In this document: piece after piece, positions 31,853 through 42,036 of the stretch
How the letters are laid out: the number at the start of each line of letters is the position of its first letter
Position numbering within the stretch: position 1 is the stretch's first letter
DNA from: Paragorgia papillata
Taxonomy: Eukaryota; Cnidaria; Anthozoa; Scleralcyonacea; Coralliidae
Assembly (NCBI GenBank): GCA_035771165.1
Contig: JAWNZC010000232.1
Location: 2,718,001-2,782,000, forward strand
Direction: 5' to 3'
Length of the DNA stretch: 64,000 nucleotides
Notes under the pieces: model-generated
Told to the model about the DNA's origin: nothing
What the model saw: the letters and a program-made list of their open reading frames with translations, nothing else
Databases searched by the model: none
Program-made: the position numbers and the translations under genes

Positions 31853-32114
31853 ATGGACAATACCCAGCGAAAACGCAAATGAAAGAGAACAAAACTAACA
31901 TGTCTGGTTTGCAAGCAGTCGTTTGATGACGATTACCGACAAGAACCCGACAAAATTTACCACGAATTTCTACGGATGGAAATTTGTCGCGTACGAAGTG
32001 GCTGGTTCTCCAGCGAACCCATTCGTATCAGCAGCACTTGCAACTTGTGAGAACTTAAAAGAAACATTGTTCGCCTATATTTATGAAATACTAAATATGA
32101 GTATAAAAAGGTAA
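31853..32114 (+). pseudogene. Zinc-finger N-terminal exon, frameshifted
   Basis: ATG at 31853 opens MDNTQRKRK, a stop, then LTCLVCKQSFDDDYR. After a frame change the reading continues as YGWKFVAYEVAGSPANPF and then VSAALATCENLK. The C-x2-C pair with a later G-x-P-x-N-P-F segment resembles the N-terminal finger of ZMYM1-like/hAT-derived animal proteins. At least one stop and one frameshift make it non-functional as read. Confidence 0.4.
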
Positions 32115-32511
32115 AACCGAACAAATTTAATCTGTCCATTCTAATACTAGAAATTGGAATATAAATACTAGAAATTGCTATATCTTAGGTTAATAAATTG
32201 CTGCTCTTATAATAAACATATATATTTATATATGTTCTCTAATTATTTACGATGCGATCACATATACAGCATATCTTTCCAATTTGAGAAATAAATTAAT
32301 TGTCAAAACAACTCGGAATACACTGTCATAAATTAAGAATTAACCAAAAAGGGAAATATGGCGCGTTCAGACCACGCCCAAGCCACGCCCTTTTGTCGGC
32401 AAAATATAGGCATGCATCCCCCCCAAAATAGAACTCTCGCTCCGCTCCTGGTGAGAACACAAGGAACATTCATGAAGATGATAGACTTTGAGGAAACAGT
32501 TTGTTGACGTA

Positions 32512-32656
32512 ATATATCATACACGAGGAGGAGTGTTTTATCAGGATATCCAAACACCGAGACGTTTGTTGAAAACCGAGGCAAAGCCGAGGTTTTTGAA
32601 CAAACTTCGAGGTGTTTGGATATCCTGATGAAACACTCCTCCGAGTGTATGATATA
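32512..32656. repeat. Long hairpin repeat
   Basis: Arms of about 70 bp (CATACACGAGGAGGAGTG, ATCAGGATATCCAAACACC) are nearly perfect inverted copies around a CCGAGGCAAAGCCGAGG centre. It would form a stable cruciform. 32115-32511 and 32657-33129 have no supported gene. Confidence 0.85.
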
Positions 32657-33129
32657 GCATCTCAAACAAATCAGTATTTTAAGAGAAAATCAAGATGAAA
32701 GTTTGCTTAATTTATGTAATTTCTTCCTCCGATATCCAAACCACCGACACGGTACTGATTTCCTTTGTGTTTTCTCATGAATTATTAATGAGTTTGAGAT
32801 AGTAACGTAACCGTATCTTTATATTTTTGCATTATTATTTATGTGCTTTATTACTAAACGAGTTTTATATTTGTCATGCTGAGCATAGGAAGCTTGTAGA
32901 CACATGTATGTTCTATGTACCCTATGTAAATTTGTGTTTTTACAGACTGTTGCTTGTCTTTGAGTTTGAGACAATGGACAGTAGTCTTATTGATCCGTTC
33001 GGATTTATATTCAATGTTGTAAATGCTTTGAACCTTTGAGTATGTAATTTTGTCACATATCTTGGTGTTCATCTTGATATCAATTTTGATGCATAGATTG
33101 AGTAAAAAGATATTCATAGAAACAACTTT

Positions 33130-33853
33130 GGACCAGTCATGTTCCTCATATATACATACAGTAATACGTTAATGACATATCGGCCATTATAACATCAGCA
33201 GCCAAGTGTGTGTTATATGCTGATAGTACCAAAATCTATAGAGAAATTAGAGTGTCTGACATTCACCTACAGTACCAGTGCTGCAGGGTCAAAGAGTCTT
33301 CTCAACATGCTCTAAAGCAAAAACATGGAATCAGGATTCATGTTGTATGAAGATATTTGTGGCTTTATTTTACTGGTCACCTATTGCATATTTGCTAGTG
33401 CATGAGTGCATCTGTCGACAATGGCTAAAATCAGTAAGGTTGAAAGACTACAATGTAGGGCAACTAAATATATTTTAAGTTTTAGAACTGACAGGATGAT
33501 TTATCATACAATCTGAATGATCATCTGAAAACAGTTAATCTACTACTAGACCATTATCATACTGGCATGACTTGAAAGATCTTACATGTATATATTTTAA
33601 ATGCTATACAGGTCACTACAATATTCCTATTAATAGTTTTGTGCAACTCAATAATTCAGTCAGAAGCACTAGAAACAGTCCAGAACTAGATGTACTAGTT
33701 TCTAAGTGCCGTACTAAACTTTTTAAGCTAGTTAATACTTGTATATTTAAACTTTGGAGCAGTCTACCTTGCTCAATACCAGATTCTACCTCAGTTAATC
33801 AGTTTAAAACTCAACTTTCTAATCACTACATTAATTCTGTAATTATTAGTTAA
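33130..33853 (+). pseudogene. 5'-truncated LINE reverse transcriptase remnant
   Basis: Across several frames one reads GPVMFLIY (33130-33153), then VLYADSTKIYREI with the catalytic YADD altered to YADS (33216-33227), then KISKVERLQCRATKYILSF, LSYWHDLKDLTCIYFKC and the C-terminal FKLWSSLPCSIPDS, ending at TAG/TAA near 33853. The order matches the RT thumb and tail of jockey/CR1-type non-LTR elements. Frameshifts and the altered catalytic Asp mark it as dead. Confidence 0.65.
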
Positions 33854-33954
33854 TGCTTACGACGTCAATAACTTTTTTTTGGAAATCAATGTTTTTTAAA
33901 ATGTTCTTCATCCCGACCTGTAACGTACTCTCTTCTAAACAGCTTACTGCTACT

Positions 33955-34142
33955 GACCTTAATCACTTATATCTATTGTATTTGGTTATATGATTATCCT
34001 GAATTGTGAAATGGTCTATAGAATTCAGGATAATCCCGAATATTAAAGAAAATGAAACCCGAACCTCTAAACCTGACCCTAACCCTAACGACAACCCCCG
34101 GAAATAGTTCTACCAAAGGGAGAAAGTTCCGCCTCTCAGACC
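33955..34142 (+). repeat. Dispersed repeat copy 2, first segment
   Basis: Matches 8310-8530 (CTTAATCACTTATATCTATT, ATGATTATCCTGAATTGTG). It is interrupted at CTCTCAGACC by the element 34143-37021 and resumes at 37022. Confidence 0.85.
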
Positions 34143-35144
34143 CAACTTGCGGCTGGTCACGTGCCGCCTAAACGAATTTTAAATCATGGGAGGGGTGGTA
34201 AGCTTTAGTAAGCTGCACACTCAATGACAATGCTACAACACAAGTCCAGTTTTAATGCGTGTGTCATCGGCTTTCCCGAGGGTGGGGGGGGGGGGGGGAC
34301 CCCTGACTGTACCTAGGGAATTTAATGACTTTCTGGGAGCTTTGGATCAAACTTTTGCCCGTGGTGTAAGGCAAATATAGGAGCTTTTGCCCCAATACCA
34401 AGGGGAAATGAGGGGGGTTTTACGTACAAGATGTACACAGAACAAGTTTTTTTTTTAGTCTGATTTTGCAAAACTTCGCTAATTTAACAGCAATTTGCTC
34501 TAAACTTTTTTTTCAAACATTATGGATGCTCGAAAGTGATCGTGAAGGTTTCGTACAATTCCGGATTTCCTGTTTTTAGCGATAACGTTCCGATATGTTC
34601 CCGATATGACCACGCGCTTCGAAGTGCCGGAAGTGGATTGAAAATGGCGGCTTTGAAATAAAATGTTGCGAAGGTATTAAAGTTATTATTAAATGACTTG
34701 TATATATATTAAACGGTATTTCACTGTTGCAGCTATTTAATAAACAATAGCCATATTTAACTAGTCATTGTTAGTAGGTGTTTGCATACGACTTGCTTCT
34801 GTGTTTATGAATATCAATTTTGCTGACTCATCCGTGGTTTGACCACTCATTTTGTGAAATGTGAATGCTGCCAGCTCAACACTCCATTTAGACTTTCCCA
34901 AAGTCCTTCCCAGTCTTTTTTTCGCGGTTTGCTTACCCCGCTGGAAAGGACTTTTCCCACTTGCAACGCGCCAAATCTACCGGTGGATTTTTGACCGGAG
35001 TGTACCTGGGGGTGTGTCATTAACTCCTTAATCTAGCCAATAAGAAGCACATCTTAAAAATACATTTATAATTAGTCTAAATTTAATCACTTTAATGTGA
35101 CGTGACATTTAATATGTTTGGATAGAAAGATCACAGCTAGAAAT

Positions 35145-35622
35145 ATGGTTGTACTGGAAGACGCGATTAGTTATGGGCTTGCGATGTTAGGATATAAAGA
35201 GATGAGAGGTCGACAACACGAAGTAGTCGAAGCTTACACACTTGGAAAAGATGTATTCTTAAGTTCGCCGACTGGTTCAGGGAAAAGTTTATGTTTTGAA
35301 ATCGCACCGTACGTGCTCGATTGCATGAAGCGAGGCTTTATACATGTCGACGAAGAACCCATCAAAACAGTTTGCCTCGTTGTTGCGCCTCTAATATCTT
35401 TAATGAAAGACCAAGTGGCAGCAGTACGAGAATAACATGTGGCAGCGATATGTGTTGGCCCGGAATGTAGTTCTACAGATATCGAAGATGTCAAGAACGG
35501 CAAGTATAATCTGTTATTTGCCAGTCCGGAAGCGATACTTCAGATACACAGAAATATATTCAGAAGTCAGTTGAAACACTGGAGCTGTATTTGTGGATGA
35601 AAGTCACTGCATTGCAAAGTGG
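35145..35622 (+). pseudogene. RecQ-type DNA helicase N-terminal fragment
   Basis: RecQ helicases unwind 3' to 5' DNA in repair and replication. The frame reads GYKEMRGRQHEVVEA (Q-motif region), SSPTGSGKSLCFE (Walker A), VVAPLISLMKDQV (motif Ia), then TAA at 35433-35435, then on in the same frame through KYNLLFASPEAI to a second stop near 35600. In the next frame VFVDESHCIAKW supplies the DEAH-type motif II at 35587-35622. So one nonsense change and one frameshift separate motifs I and II. The segment stops at AAGTG|GTAAGA, which looks like an exon donor, and motifs III-VI are absent. It lies within the TIR element 34256-36169. Confidence 0.75.
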
Positions 35623-35624
35623 TA

Positions 35625-35861
35625 AGAACGGCAAACAACGTTGGTTAGAGCAGTATCACTACAGAAACGCCTTATTAGTTCAATTATTAGTTCGATGTTT
35701 GCGCAAACGTTCGTCTTTTCCTTTCCAACGAAAAGTCGTCGTCGCTTATCTGGGTCGTTTACATCTTTACCACATTGCAAACACAGCCCGTCCTTCGAAG
35801 TGGGAGAAAGTATTACTCTTTGAAATGTCTTAGTTGGCGTAAGAACTGTTGAATTAGCCAT
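35625..35861 (-). pseudogene. N-terminal exon with a Cys-rich finger (fragment)
   Basis: On the minus strand ATG (35859-35861) opens MANSTVLTPTKTF, then KDGLCLQCGKDVNDPDKR, RRLFVGKEKTNVC and ALTNVVCRS. The CLQCGK...C...C spacing suggests a treble-clef or zinc-knuckle domain found at the start of many uncharacterised cnidarian proteins. The sequence changes abruptly after CRS, exactly where the plus-strand RecQ exon ends. The two fragments are therefore fused tail to tail. Confidence 0.4.
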
Positions 35862-36260
35862 GAAAACATTGCCTACTAGCGCTAAGCGCAATACGAGATG
35901 AAATTGACAAGGTGAAGCAGAGTCCGAGGTGTGAAACTGACATCCGACCCCAATAATTATAATTAATTTTCTCGCCAGAATTGGTAATCAGATTTAATAA
36001 CAAGTCGAGCTCGCGCCTACGGCGCTCGTAGAGATCGACTTGTGGCAAGTCTACACTCCATTATTAATGAAACTAATGGTGAGAGGACGGTGGGGGTGGG
36101 GGCTTTCTAAAATGTTGTTTCCCAAAGTGTAGGGGAATATTTTCCCCTGGGAAGCCGATGACACGCGCATAATACTCATATTCTAAAATCTGATATTAGA
36201 TTTAGGCGAACTATAAAGTTTACTAAAAAGAATGAAAAACGCGATTCAACAACTGTATTT

Positions 36261-36481
36261 ACCTGAGTTTCTGTTCATGACAAATGCGCGTGAAAGGACA
36301 GTCGGCTTGATGTTGTATAGTTGTATAAATCTCTCCTGAATCGCTTCTTTCGGCACTTTTCGCCGCGATTATCCGGGCATTGGCGGAAATGTCAATGCAT
36401 TTTTTGATGCGAGAGAAAGCGGTTTGGCTCTCGCAAACCAACGTCTTGAACTTTGGGAAATTTTGTAATCTTCTTTCACAT
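36261..36481 (-). other. Minus-strand exon-like open frame
   Basis: An open frame (FKTLVCESQTAFSRIKKC, IDISANARIIAAKSAER) ends at a good donor CTCAG|GTAAATAC. Further protein-like codons (SVDDVKSLKNFYNKANFELL) lie just upstream at 36490-36610 in another frame. No family is assigned. It sits between the inner element's right end and the outer element's right terminal repeat. Confidence 0.3.
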
Positions 36482-37021
36482 GGCCTTTAGATTAAACGAG
36501 GAAGAGCACTCGTCGGAAGGAAGTCTTTTGCCGTAAGGCATTTCTGCCGAATAAAGCAGTTCAAAATTTGCCTTGTTGTAGAAATTCTTAAGGGACTTCA
36601 CATCATCAACACTGCGACAAAGTCGACATGTATTCGACGGTATGTGCATTAGTCGATTGGTATGTCTTCTTCAGGCTTTCTTTAACTTTTGGATGCGACA
36701 TGATCTTTTGTTCTTCGACGACGTACACCAAAGAAAGCGAGATATGTTTTGTCAACACCGAGTACCTTTGTTTTTTGTTGTTTTCATTTCAACAGATAAT
36801 TTGCGATCAGACAGTCTGGCGCCAGACAACGACGCCAGACGTAATATATTATTTGTATAAACAAAACGGTGAAGCGGTTGTAATTGTGCCTTTGTCACTC
36901 CTCCCTGAGTATTTTTTAAATCGTTAATTGAAACACCCCCCCCCCCCCCCCCCAATTTTTAGGGGGTCAATTTCGCAGCGGTGGGCGGAGCAGCGGAGAT
37001 AAGAACTTGGGTACGAGGTTG

Positions 37022-37144
37022 CTCTCAGATCCTGACTACAAAACGCCTACTATTTTTTTTTGTTATATACTTTTTAGTTGAACAACCCGCATGATGTGGG
37101 ACAGAGAAGTCCCCTAGGCCTCAGGATAATTCTAGACACTTTAA
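37022..37144 (+). repeat. Dispersed repeat copy 2, second segment
   Basis: Resumes the 8310-8795 family (GGGACAGAGAAGTCCCCTAG) after the 34143-37021 insertion. It is interrupted again at ACTTTAA by two MITEs and concludes at 37428-37585. Confidence 0.85.
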
Positions 37145-37313
37145 GCCTGGTTTCCATATAGTCGTAAGAGCCGGCTGCATGGCTGCGGCAAGGGGCAATG
37201 GTCCAATCACATACAGCTTTTTATTGCTGGCTAATTCAACACTGTCTATGATTGGACCATCGCCTCTTGCCGCAGCCATGCCGCCGGCTCTTACGGCTAT
37301 ATGGAAACCAGCC
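37145..37313. mobile_element. TIR MITE (GCCTGGTTTCCAT family)
   Basis: GCCTGGTTTCCATATAG at the left and its inverse at the right. The arms continue through GAGCCGGCTGCATGGCTGCG and an ATGGTCCAATCA segment. It is bordered by TTTAA copies. Confidence 0.85.
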
Positions 37314-37319
37314 TTTAAA

Positions 37320-37427
37320 GCCCCGTTTACACTAGAGCAAAACATCCTGATTCACATTGTTTTTTATTCCCATGAGGATGAAAAATAATGTGAATCAGGA
37401 TACTTTTGTTCTAGTGTAAACGGGGTC
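37320..37427. mobile_element. TIR MITE (GCCCCGTTTACACT family)
   Basis: GCCCCGTTTACACTAGAGC at the left and its inverse at the right, with inner paired ATCCTGATTCACATT. It lies directly beside the previous MITE. Both are inserted at the same TTTAA of the host repeat. Confidence 0.85.
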
Positions 37428-37585
37428 TAAATTGACAATTCAGGATAATCCTGTTCACAAATGTGAGGTATGCACCACATTTAGCCTTCGATCTGATCTT
37501 CCTCGGCTCTCACGCGTGAGCGTTATAGAGACCTCCGCACTTTCCAGTAGCCCGAGTGCACACCTGACCCAGGCGTCTTGTTTAT
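37428..37585 (+). repeat. Dispersed repeat copy 2, last segment
   Basis: Matches 8645-8795 (ATTGACAATTCAGGATAATC, CTTTCCAGTAGCCCGAGTG, CACCTGACCCAGGCG). 37586-38317 has no supported gene; it contains a GGGCTAGCCCG palindromic motif near 37670. Confidence 0.85.
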
Positions 37586-38317
37586 TAAGGGGGAGATTAC
37601 ATGGACCGGGTTAGCCCGCTTTACATATCAAACGCATGTTGTTTTAACATTTCGACTACATGGCAAGCGGGCTAGCCCGACCAAGCCTTTCGTTTCCGCC
37701 ATTGAGCTTGGCCGCGTAGTCGGTTTGGGTTCTTGGGAAGACTGGGGAGAGGCTGGAAACGAGAAGGCCTAGCAACATTCGCAAAAAGGCCCTGCCCAGA
37801 ATCGTTTAGGCCCTTCGAGTTTTCCTGGGAACTAGTAAATCTACCGTAAACAATACTGAGTGACAGTATAAAAGCATAAGAATGTCTGCGAAGATTTTAC
37901 CAAAGATCTTGGCCATCGAAAGAAGGATATATGGAATATATTCCAATTGGAGCCCGGAATGAAAATGTAACTGTGTAACTTTCAACTTTTGGCGGCTGCA
38001 GAAGGAAAGCTAGTGATAAGAAAGCTAGGCCAGTGAACCTTCGTCGATCCGAGCTGAGTAGGCTTGTATAATTTTATGCAAATGGAAATAGTAAATGTCG
38101 GGAAACACTTAGGACGCCACAACATCACAATTCTTCCTCACTGATAAACAACTGAGCTGTAAAGTGAAAGTGTTTACGAATTTTGGTAGGCCTTCCCCAG
38201 CGGGTCCGTTCGGATCACTTCCGAAACGTGTCAGACCATTTTATTTATCTCTGGGAAAGCCCTCGGACAGGAACGAATTAAAAAGCGTTTTATTTGTGTA
38301 GGTAATAGCAAGGTTTA

Positions 38318-38452
38318 GAGTGCAATTTGGAAAAAAACATGCACGAGTGAGTTTTACAAAGACTATCAAAATTGCCCGAGTCCGAAGGACGAGTGCTATT
38401 TGAGGTCTTTGAAAAACTCATGAGTGCGTGTTTTTATAAATTGTACGAGAAA
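38318..38452. repeat. Hairpin repeat
   Basis: GTGCAATTTGG...CATGCACGAGTGAGTTTTAC on the left is inverted on the right (AAAAACTCATGAGTGCGTG, AAATTGTACGAG) around CCGAGTCCGAAGGACGAG. Confidence 0.75.
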
Positions 38453-38470
38453 GCATGCTATTACTTATTA

Positions 38471-38870
38471 TAATACCATGATCGCCTTGGATTCTTTTGT
38501 TCTCCGAGGGAATGTAAACCTTGTATTTCCCTCATCGCTCATGCAAGAGGGAAATTTACCCTTTGTCTTCTAATTTTCCCGTGCATGTTGATGAGGGAAA
38601 ATTAGAAGACAAAGAAATCCTTTGTCTTCTTCTAATTTTCCCGTGTATGTTGATGAGGGAAAATTAGAAGACAAAGAAATCTTTTGTCTTCTTCTAAATT
38701 TCCCGCTTGCATATATTTTCTCTCGTCAACATGCACGGGAAAATTAGATGCAACTTCTCTGATCAACCGTGTAAATTTTCTGTCGGTAAGATTCTCAAAG
38801 TTTTCCTTGGGGATCATAATATTACAAAATAATAACATGACTTTTCGGGAAATTAGCGATTAAATTTCCC
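38471..38870 (+). repeat. 400-bp dispersed repeat, copy 2
   Basis: Co-linear with 22041-22441. It extends slightly further on the right into an inverted GGGGAAATTTAATCGCTAAT. The 68-codon minus-strand frame is at 38632-38838. 38871-39208 is AT-rich without a gene. Confidence 0.9.
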
Positions 38871-39208
38871 CTTTGCCTCGGGCCTCACAAATCTTCCCTC
38901 GGCGGCGGGGAAATTTAATCGCTAATTTAATAGCATAAAGATAATCTTTCTAATCAAAATGCTTTGTTCAAATAACATACATGAAAAATAACAAATAACA
39001 GTAAGAGCTTTTTTTCTAGTTAAAAATTATTTTTGTACAAATTAAAAAAACAAAACAAATTTGCACTGTATTTCCTTTTTTCAACACTGCATTTCCTCAA
39101 AACTGCACTGCTCTCAACGAATCAGAATTGAGAAATTTTTTCATGTATATTATTAATGTCGGAATCGAACTGCGAAAATTATTTTTAACAAAATTAAACG
39201 GTTTGTTC

Positions 39209-39439
39209 TTAAGCCCTAATCAAACGAGAACGCAAGTCTTCGCAAGTTGGCAGTCACGCTATCTCAACCAGCCGCTCTGAATAATTTCCTGAAAATATCA
39301 TGTACCGTGACAAAGTTAAAACTTGTTTAAAACACTCATGAAACCTTTATTTTGTTAATTTGTGTGTTCGAACGACCGCCACAGATATTCTGACTGCCAA
39401 CTTGCGATGACTTGCGTTCTCGTTTGATTAGGACTTTAA
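39209..39439. mobile_element. TIR MITE with TTAA ends, 231 bp
   Basis: TTAAGCCCTAATCAAACGAG at the left and its inverse (CTCGTTTGATTAGGACTTTAA) at the right. The arms of about 46 bp contain ACGCAAGTC and GCAAGTTGGCAGTCA. Confidence 0.85.
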
Positions 39440-39634
39440 GTCGTCCCGAGTGAAGTCCTCTGGTTTTACTTGAAAAATTCGCAACTATTATTGGCTTGTG
39501 TTTATCGCAAAATCAAATACAACATTGTATTCTACAAATTAATAGCTTTTTAACGATAAATTCTGACAAATCGAGAGCGCTTTACCGAAATGACCCTGCA
39601 AACCTTAACCGAAGACCTTAAAGAAATAGGTTTT

Positions 39635-39915
39635 AACCCTTTGAGGCCTTGACCTCTGAATAAAATCGTCTGGCGTTAGCCAGAATAAAATACTAAAGAC
39701 TCGTCTTCAGGCTTCAAAGTGTTAATCCGTTCCATATTATATAGAGAATAATACGACACGAGAAATAAATTTCATATTTCCAAACATCCATGTATTGTTC
39801 TGTTTATTATATAAAAAATGGTCCTATTGCCTTGCAAAAACAGCAATAAACTATAATAGCGATAAACGATAATCGTCACATGTGCGATTATTATAAATAA
39901 TCGCACATGTGAGAT
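39635..39915. repeat. TGGCTAAC repeat (inverted copy) and a perfect palindrome
   Basis: 39635-39725 is an inverted relative of 9920-10010. At about 39875-39913, TCACATGTGCGATTATTATA is followed by its reverse complement, forming a near-perfect palindrome. Confidence 0.65.
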
Positions 39916-40100
39916 TATCACTTTTATTAGTGGCGAAAAAATCAATAAAACACTCTATTTTATATAATAAAACACAATAATTCATTTTTAATTAAGGCTA
40001 GTTAGTATAAATACACAGGTAATTCTAGAAAATCGCGTGCGCTGATTCGTCGAGCTACTTCGGATTAATTCTCGATAATCACCTACAGCGTTTATTCAAC

Positions 40101-40181
40101 ATGACAGCCAGCCAAGTTGTCAATGCGACAGACGGGGAAATTAACAATTTTAAAGAAAATGTTGTTTCTAAAAGTACGAAA
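40101..40181 (+). pseudogene. Short remnant, possibly the start of a KIAA1958/Crypton-like protein
   Basis: ATG at 40101 opens MTASQVVNATDGEINNFKEN, followed by VVSKSTKM. This resembles the N-terminal start of KIAA1958-like recombinase-derived proteins (compare the C-terminal domain at 62445). It is embedded in hairpin-type repeat sequence that takes over at about 40182. Weak call. Confidence 0.2.
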
Positions 40182-40561
40182 ATGTGTATTTATACTAAAA
40201 CAATTATTCGCCTCAGGCTCAGTGAATATCGGTGAATAATAACCTAGACTTCGTCTCGCCACCGTGTAATATCCCCTTTATAAAATCCATATCTTTGAGC
40301 AACCGTGTAATGTTCTATTTAGTATATGGACAATGAAATTATGCGTGGAAGTGATGTTGATAAACTGGGTTTAATGCGAAAACTACAACCGCTTGACCTA
40401 AAACTTTTAGAAAATCAGATGAAAAATACAACAACTTCTCCGAATACGTCATTTTACGTGAAAAACTGAATTAAGACAAGTTACTGGGTCAAATTTACTT
40501 GATTCGAAACTTACGGCAAAAGGCGTAAATTTTGACTTGTCGATATATCACTCGCGAGCGT

Positions 40562-40562
<1 letters not shown>

Positions 40563-40610
<48 letters not shown>
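40563..40610. repeat. (TA)n microsatellite
   Basis: About 24 TA units, flanked by hairpin-type repeat sequence up to 40740. Confidence 0.95.
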
Positions 40611-40794
40611 GAGAAATACGCCACTTGGTTCTCGGATGTAGTAAAATATGGATTCTACGAGTGTTTTAGTTGCTAGTAAAATACTCTTTTCCATATAATA
40701 AACACCGATATTGACCTCGCCTTCGGCGAATGATTGTTAAATAGTGCATTTTTATTCATACACTCACACAACGTATATACTTATCAACCTTAAT

Positions 40795-40931
40795 TCAAAA
40801 TTTCGTTTCCTTCATGTTTTCATCTGCAATAACACTTTCAAGCAGAGGCGTTTTACTCTTATCTTTTGAAATGGCTTGCTTTGCATCTTTGTAAAGAAGC
40901 CATGACAACATGTAAAACAATGTTCCAAGTC
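40795..40931 (-). CDS. SLCO/OATP-family transporter, last coding exon
   Basis: The acceptor TTTTGTCTGCAG is followed by 137 nt, with stop TGA at 40795-40797. It encodes the twelfth membrane segment (LGTLFYMLSWLLYK) and a charged cytoplasmic tail (DAKQAISKDKSK...ADENMKETKF). The phase (GA + CTT...) joins exactly with the G that ends the exon at 41756-41970. SLCO proteins are twelve-helix plasma-membrane carriers of large organic anions. The frame is intact, with no sign of decay. Upstream exons were not found between 41971 and the end of the window. Confidence 0.8.
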
Positions 40932-40974
40932 CTGCAGACAAAAATAAAAATAAAAAACAATTAGCTATTACTAC

Positions 40975-41735
40975 TCTAACACGAACGCGATCTCGAATAC
41001 GATCTTGAACACGAACTTGAACGCGAACTTGAACACAAACTCAAACACGATCTTGAACACGAAATTGAACACGAACACAAACTCAAAATCGAACACGAAC
41101 TCGAACACGAACTCGAAACCGAACACGAACTTGAACCTTGAACACGAACTTGAACACGAACTTTAACACGAACACAAACTTGAACACAAACACGAACGTG
41201 AACACGAACTTGAGCTGGAACACAAACTCAAAATCGAACACGAACTTGAACACAAACTCAAAATCGAACTTGAACACGGACCTGGACACGAACTTGAACT
41301 CGAACACAAACTCAAAATCGAACACGAACTTGAACACAAACACGAACTCAAAATCGAACTTGAACTCGAACCTGAACACCAGCTTGAACTCTATCACGAA
41401 CTTGAACACGACCACGAACTTGAAAACGAACACGAACACGAACTTGAACACGCACCTGAACACGAACTTGAATTCGAAGACAAACTCAAAATCGAACACG
41501 AACTTGAACACGAACACAAACTCAAAATCGAACTTGAACTCGAACACAAACTCAAAATCGAACACGAACTTGAACACGAACTTGAACACAAACTTGAACT
41601 TGAACACGAACTTGAACACGCACCTGAACACGAACGTGAATTCGAAGACAAACTCAAAATCGAACACGAACTTGAACACAAACTCAAAATCGAACACGAA
41701 CTTGAACACGGACTCAAACACAAACTCGAAGCGAA
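40975..41735. repeat. Hexamer-based minisatellite inside the last SLCO intron
   Basis: A run of GAACTT, GAACAC, AAACTC and GAACTC hexamers fills most of the 824-bp intron between the two SLCO exons. Both strands stay open for over 200 codons purely because of the period of six. Confidence 0.95.
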
Positions 41736-41755
41736 AGTCTCTAAATTTCACGTAC

Positions 41756-41970
41756 CTGTCAGTATGCCAGTAATTGTTGTAAGCATTTTCATTTGTTCAT
41801 CCGTATCGTAAACCAAACAATAACCAATCTTATCACAAACATTTTGCCAAATAACGCAATTTAAATCCACAACATGACCAAACAGTACTGGACCAGGAAT
41901 ATGAGTAAGCACTTTTGACGAAAAATACTGTAAGCCAAAAGCAAATGAAATATCTTCCGAACGTAGACAC
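41756..41970 (-). CDS. SLCO/OATP-family transporter, penultimate coding exon
   Basis: The acceptor GGATTATTTCAG is at 41971 and the donor GACAG|GTACGTG at 41756/41755. The 215-nt exon encodes CLRSEDISFAFGLQYF, IPGPVLFGHVVDLNCVIWQ, NVC and GYCLVYDTDE. The IPGPxxFGxxxDxxCxxWQ...C...GxCxxYD signature, between membrane helices 11 and 12, is diagnostic of the SLCO family. Cysteines 36, 45 and 51 of the exon correspond to conserved positions. Exon phases agree with the last exon, supporting a real, spliced gene on the minus strand. Confidence 0.85.
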
Positions 41971-42036
41971 CTGAAATAATCCCCAAAATATTATAGTTCA
42001 ACTGTAAATTATTCAATCAGAGTTTAGTCTAGGTTA

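Larger units (their letters stand above)
34256..36169. mobile_element. PIF/Harbinger-like element, 1914 bp, carrying gene fragments
   Basis: The left end TGCGTGTGTCATCGGC is mirrored at the right end GCCGATGACACGCGCA; the terminal repeat is about 21 bp. The flanking 3-mers TAA (34253-34255 and 36170-36172) match the PIF/Harbinger target preference. No transposase is seen. It contains a RecQ helicase fragment (plus) and a Cys-finger exon (minus). The class rests on the TSD only. Confidence 0.65.
34143..37021. mobile_element. Mutator-like TIR element, 2879 bp, 10-bp target duplication
   Basis: The right end ...GGGTACGAGGTTG is the same terminal repeat as in 26766-28053. The left end begins CAAC, lacks about 80 bp of the repeat, then continues GGCTGGTCACGTGCCGCC as in that element. 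Flanks are CTCTCAGACC (34133-34142) and CTCTCAGATC (37022-37031). The intact repeat copy at 8310-8795 shows the empty site. The element holds a further TIR element at 34256-36169. Confidence 0.75.

Noticed and set aside
36752..36955. Gly-rich minus-strand frame
   Set aside because: Caused by a poly-C run.
41083..41773. Two frames over 200 codons, one per strand
   Set aside because: Hexamer minisatellite inside an SLCO intron; open on both strands by periodicity.
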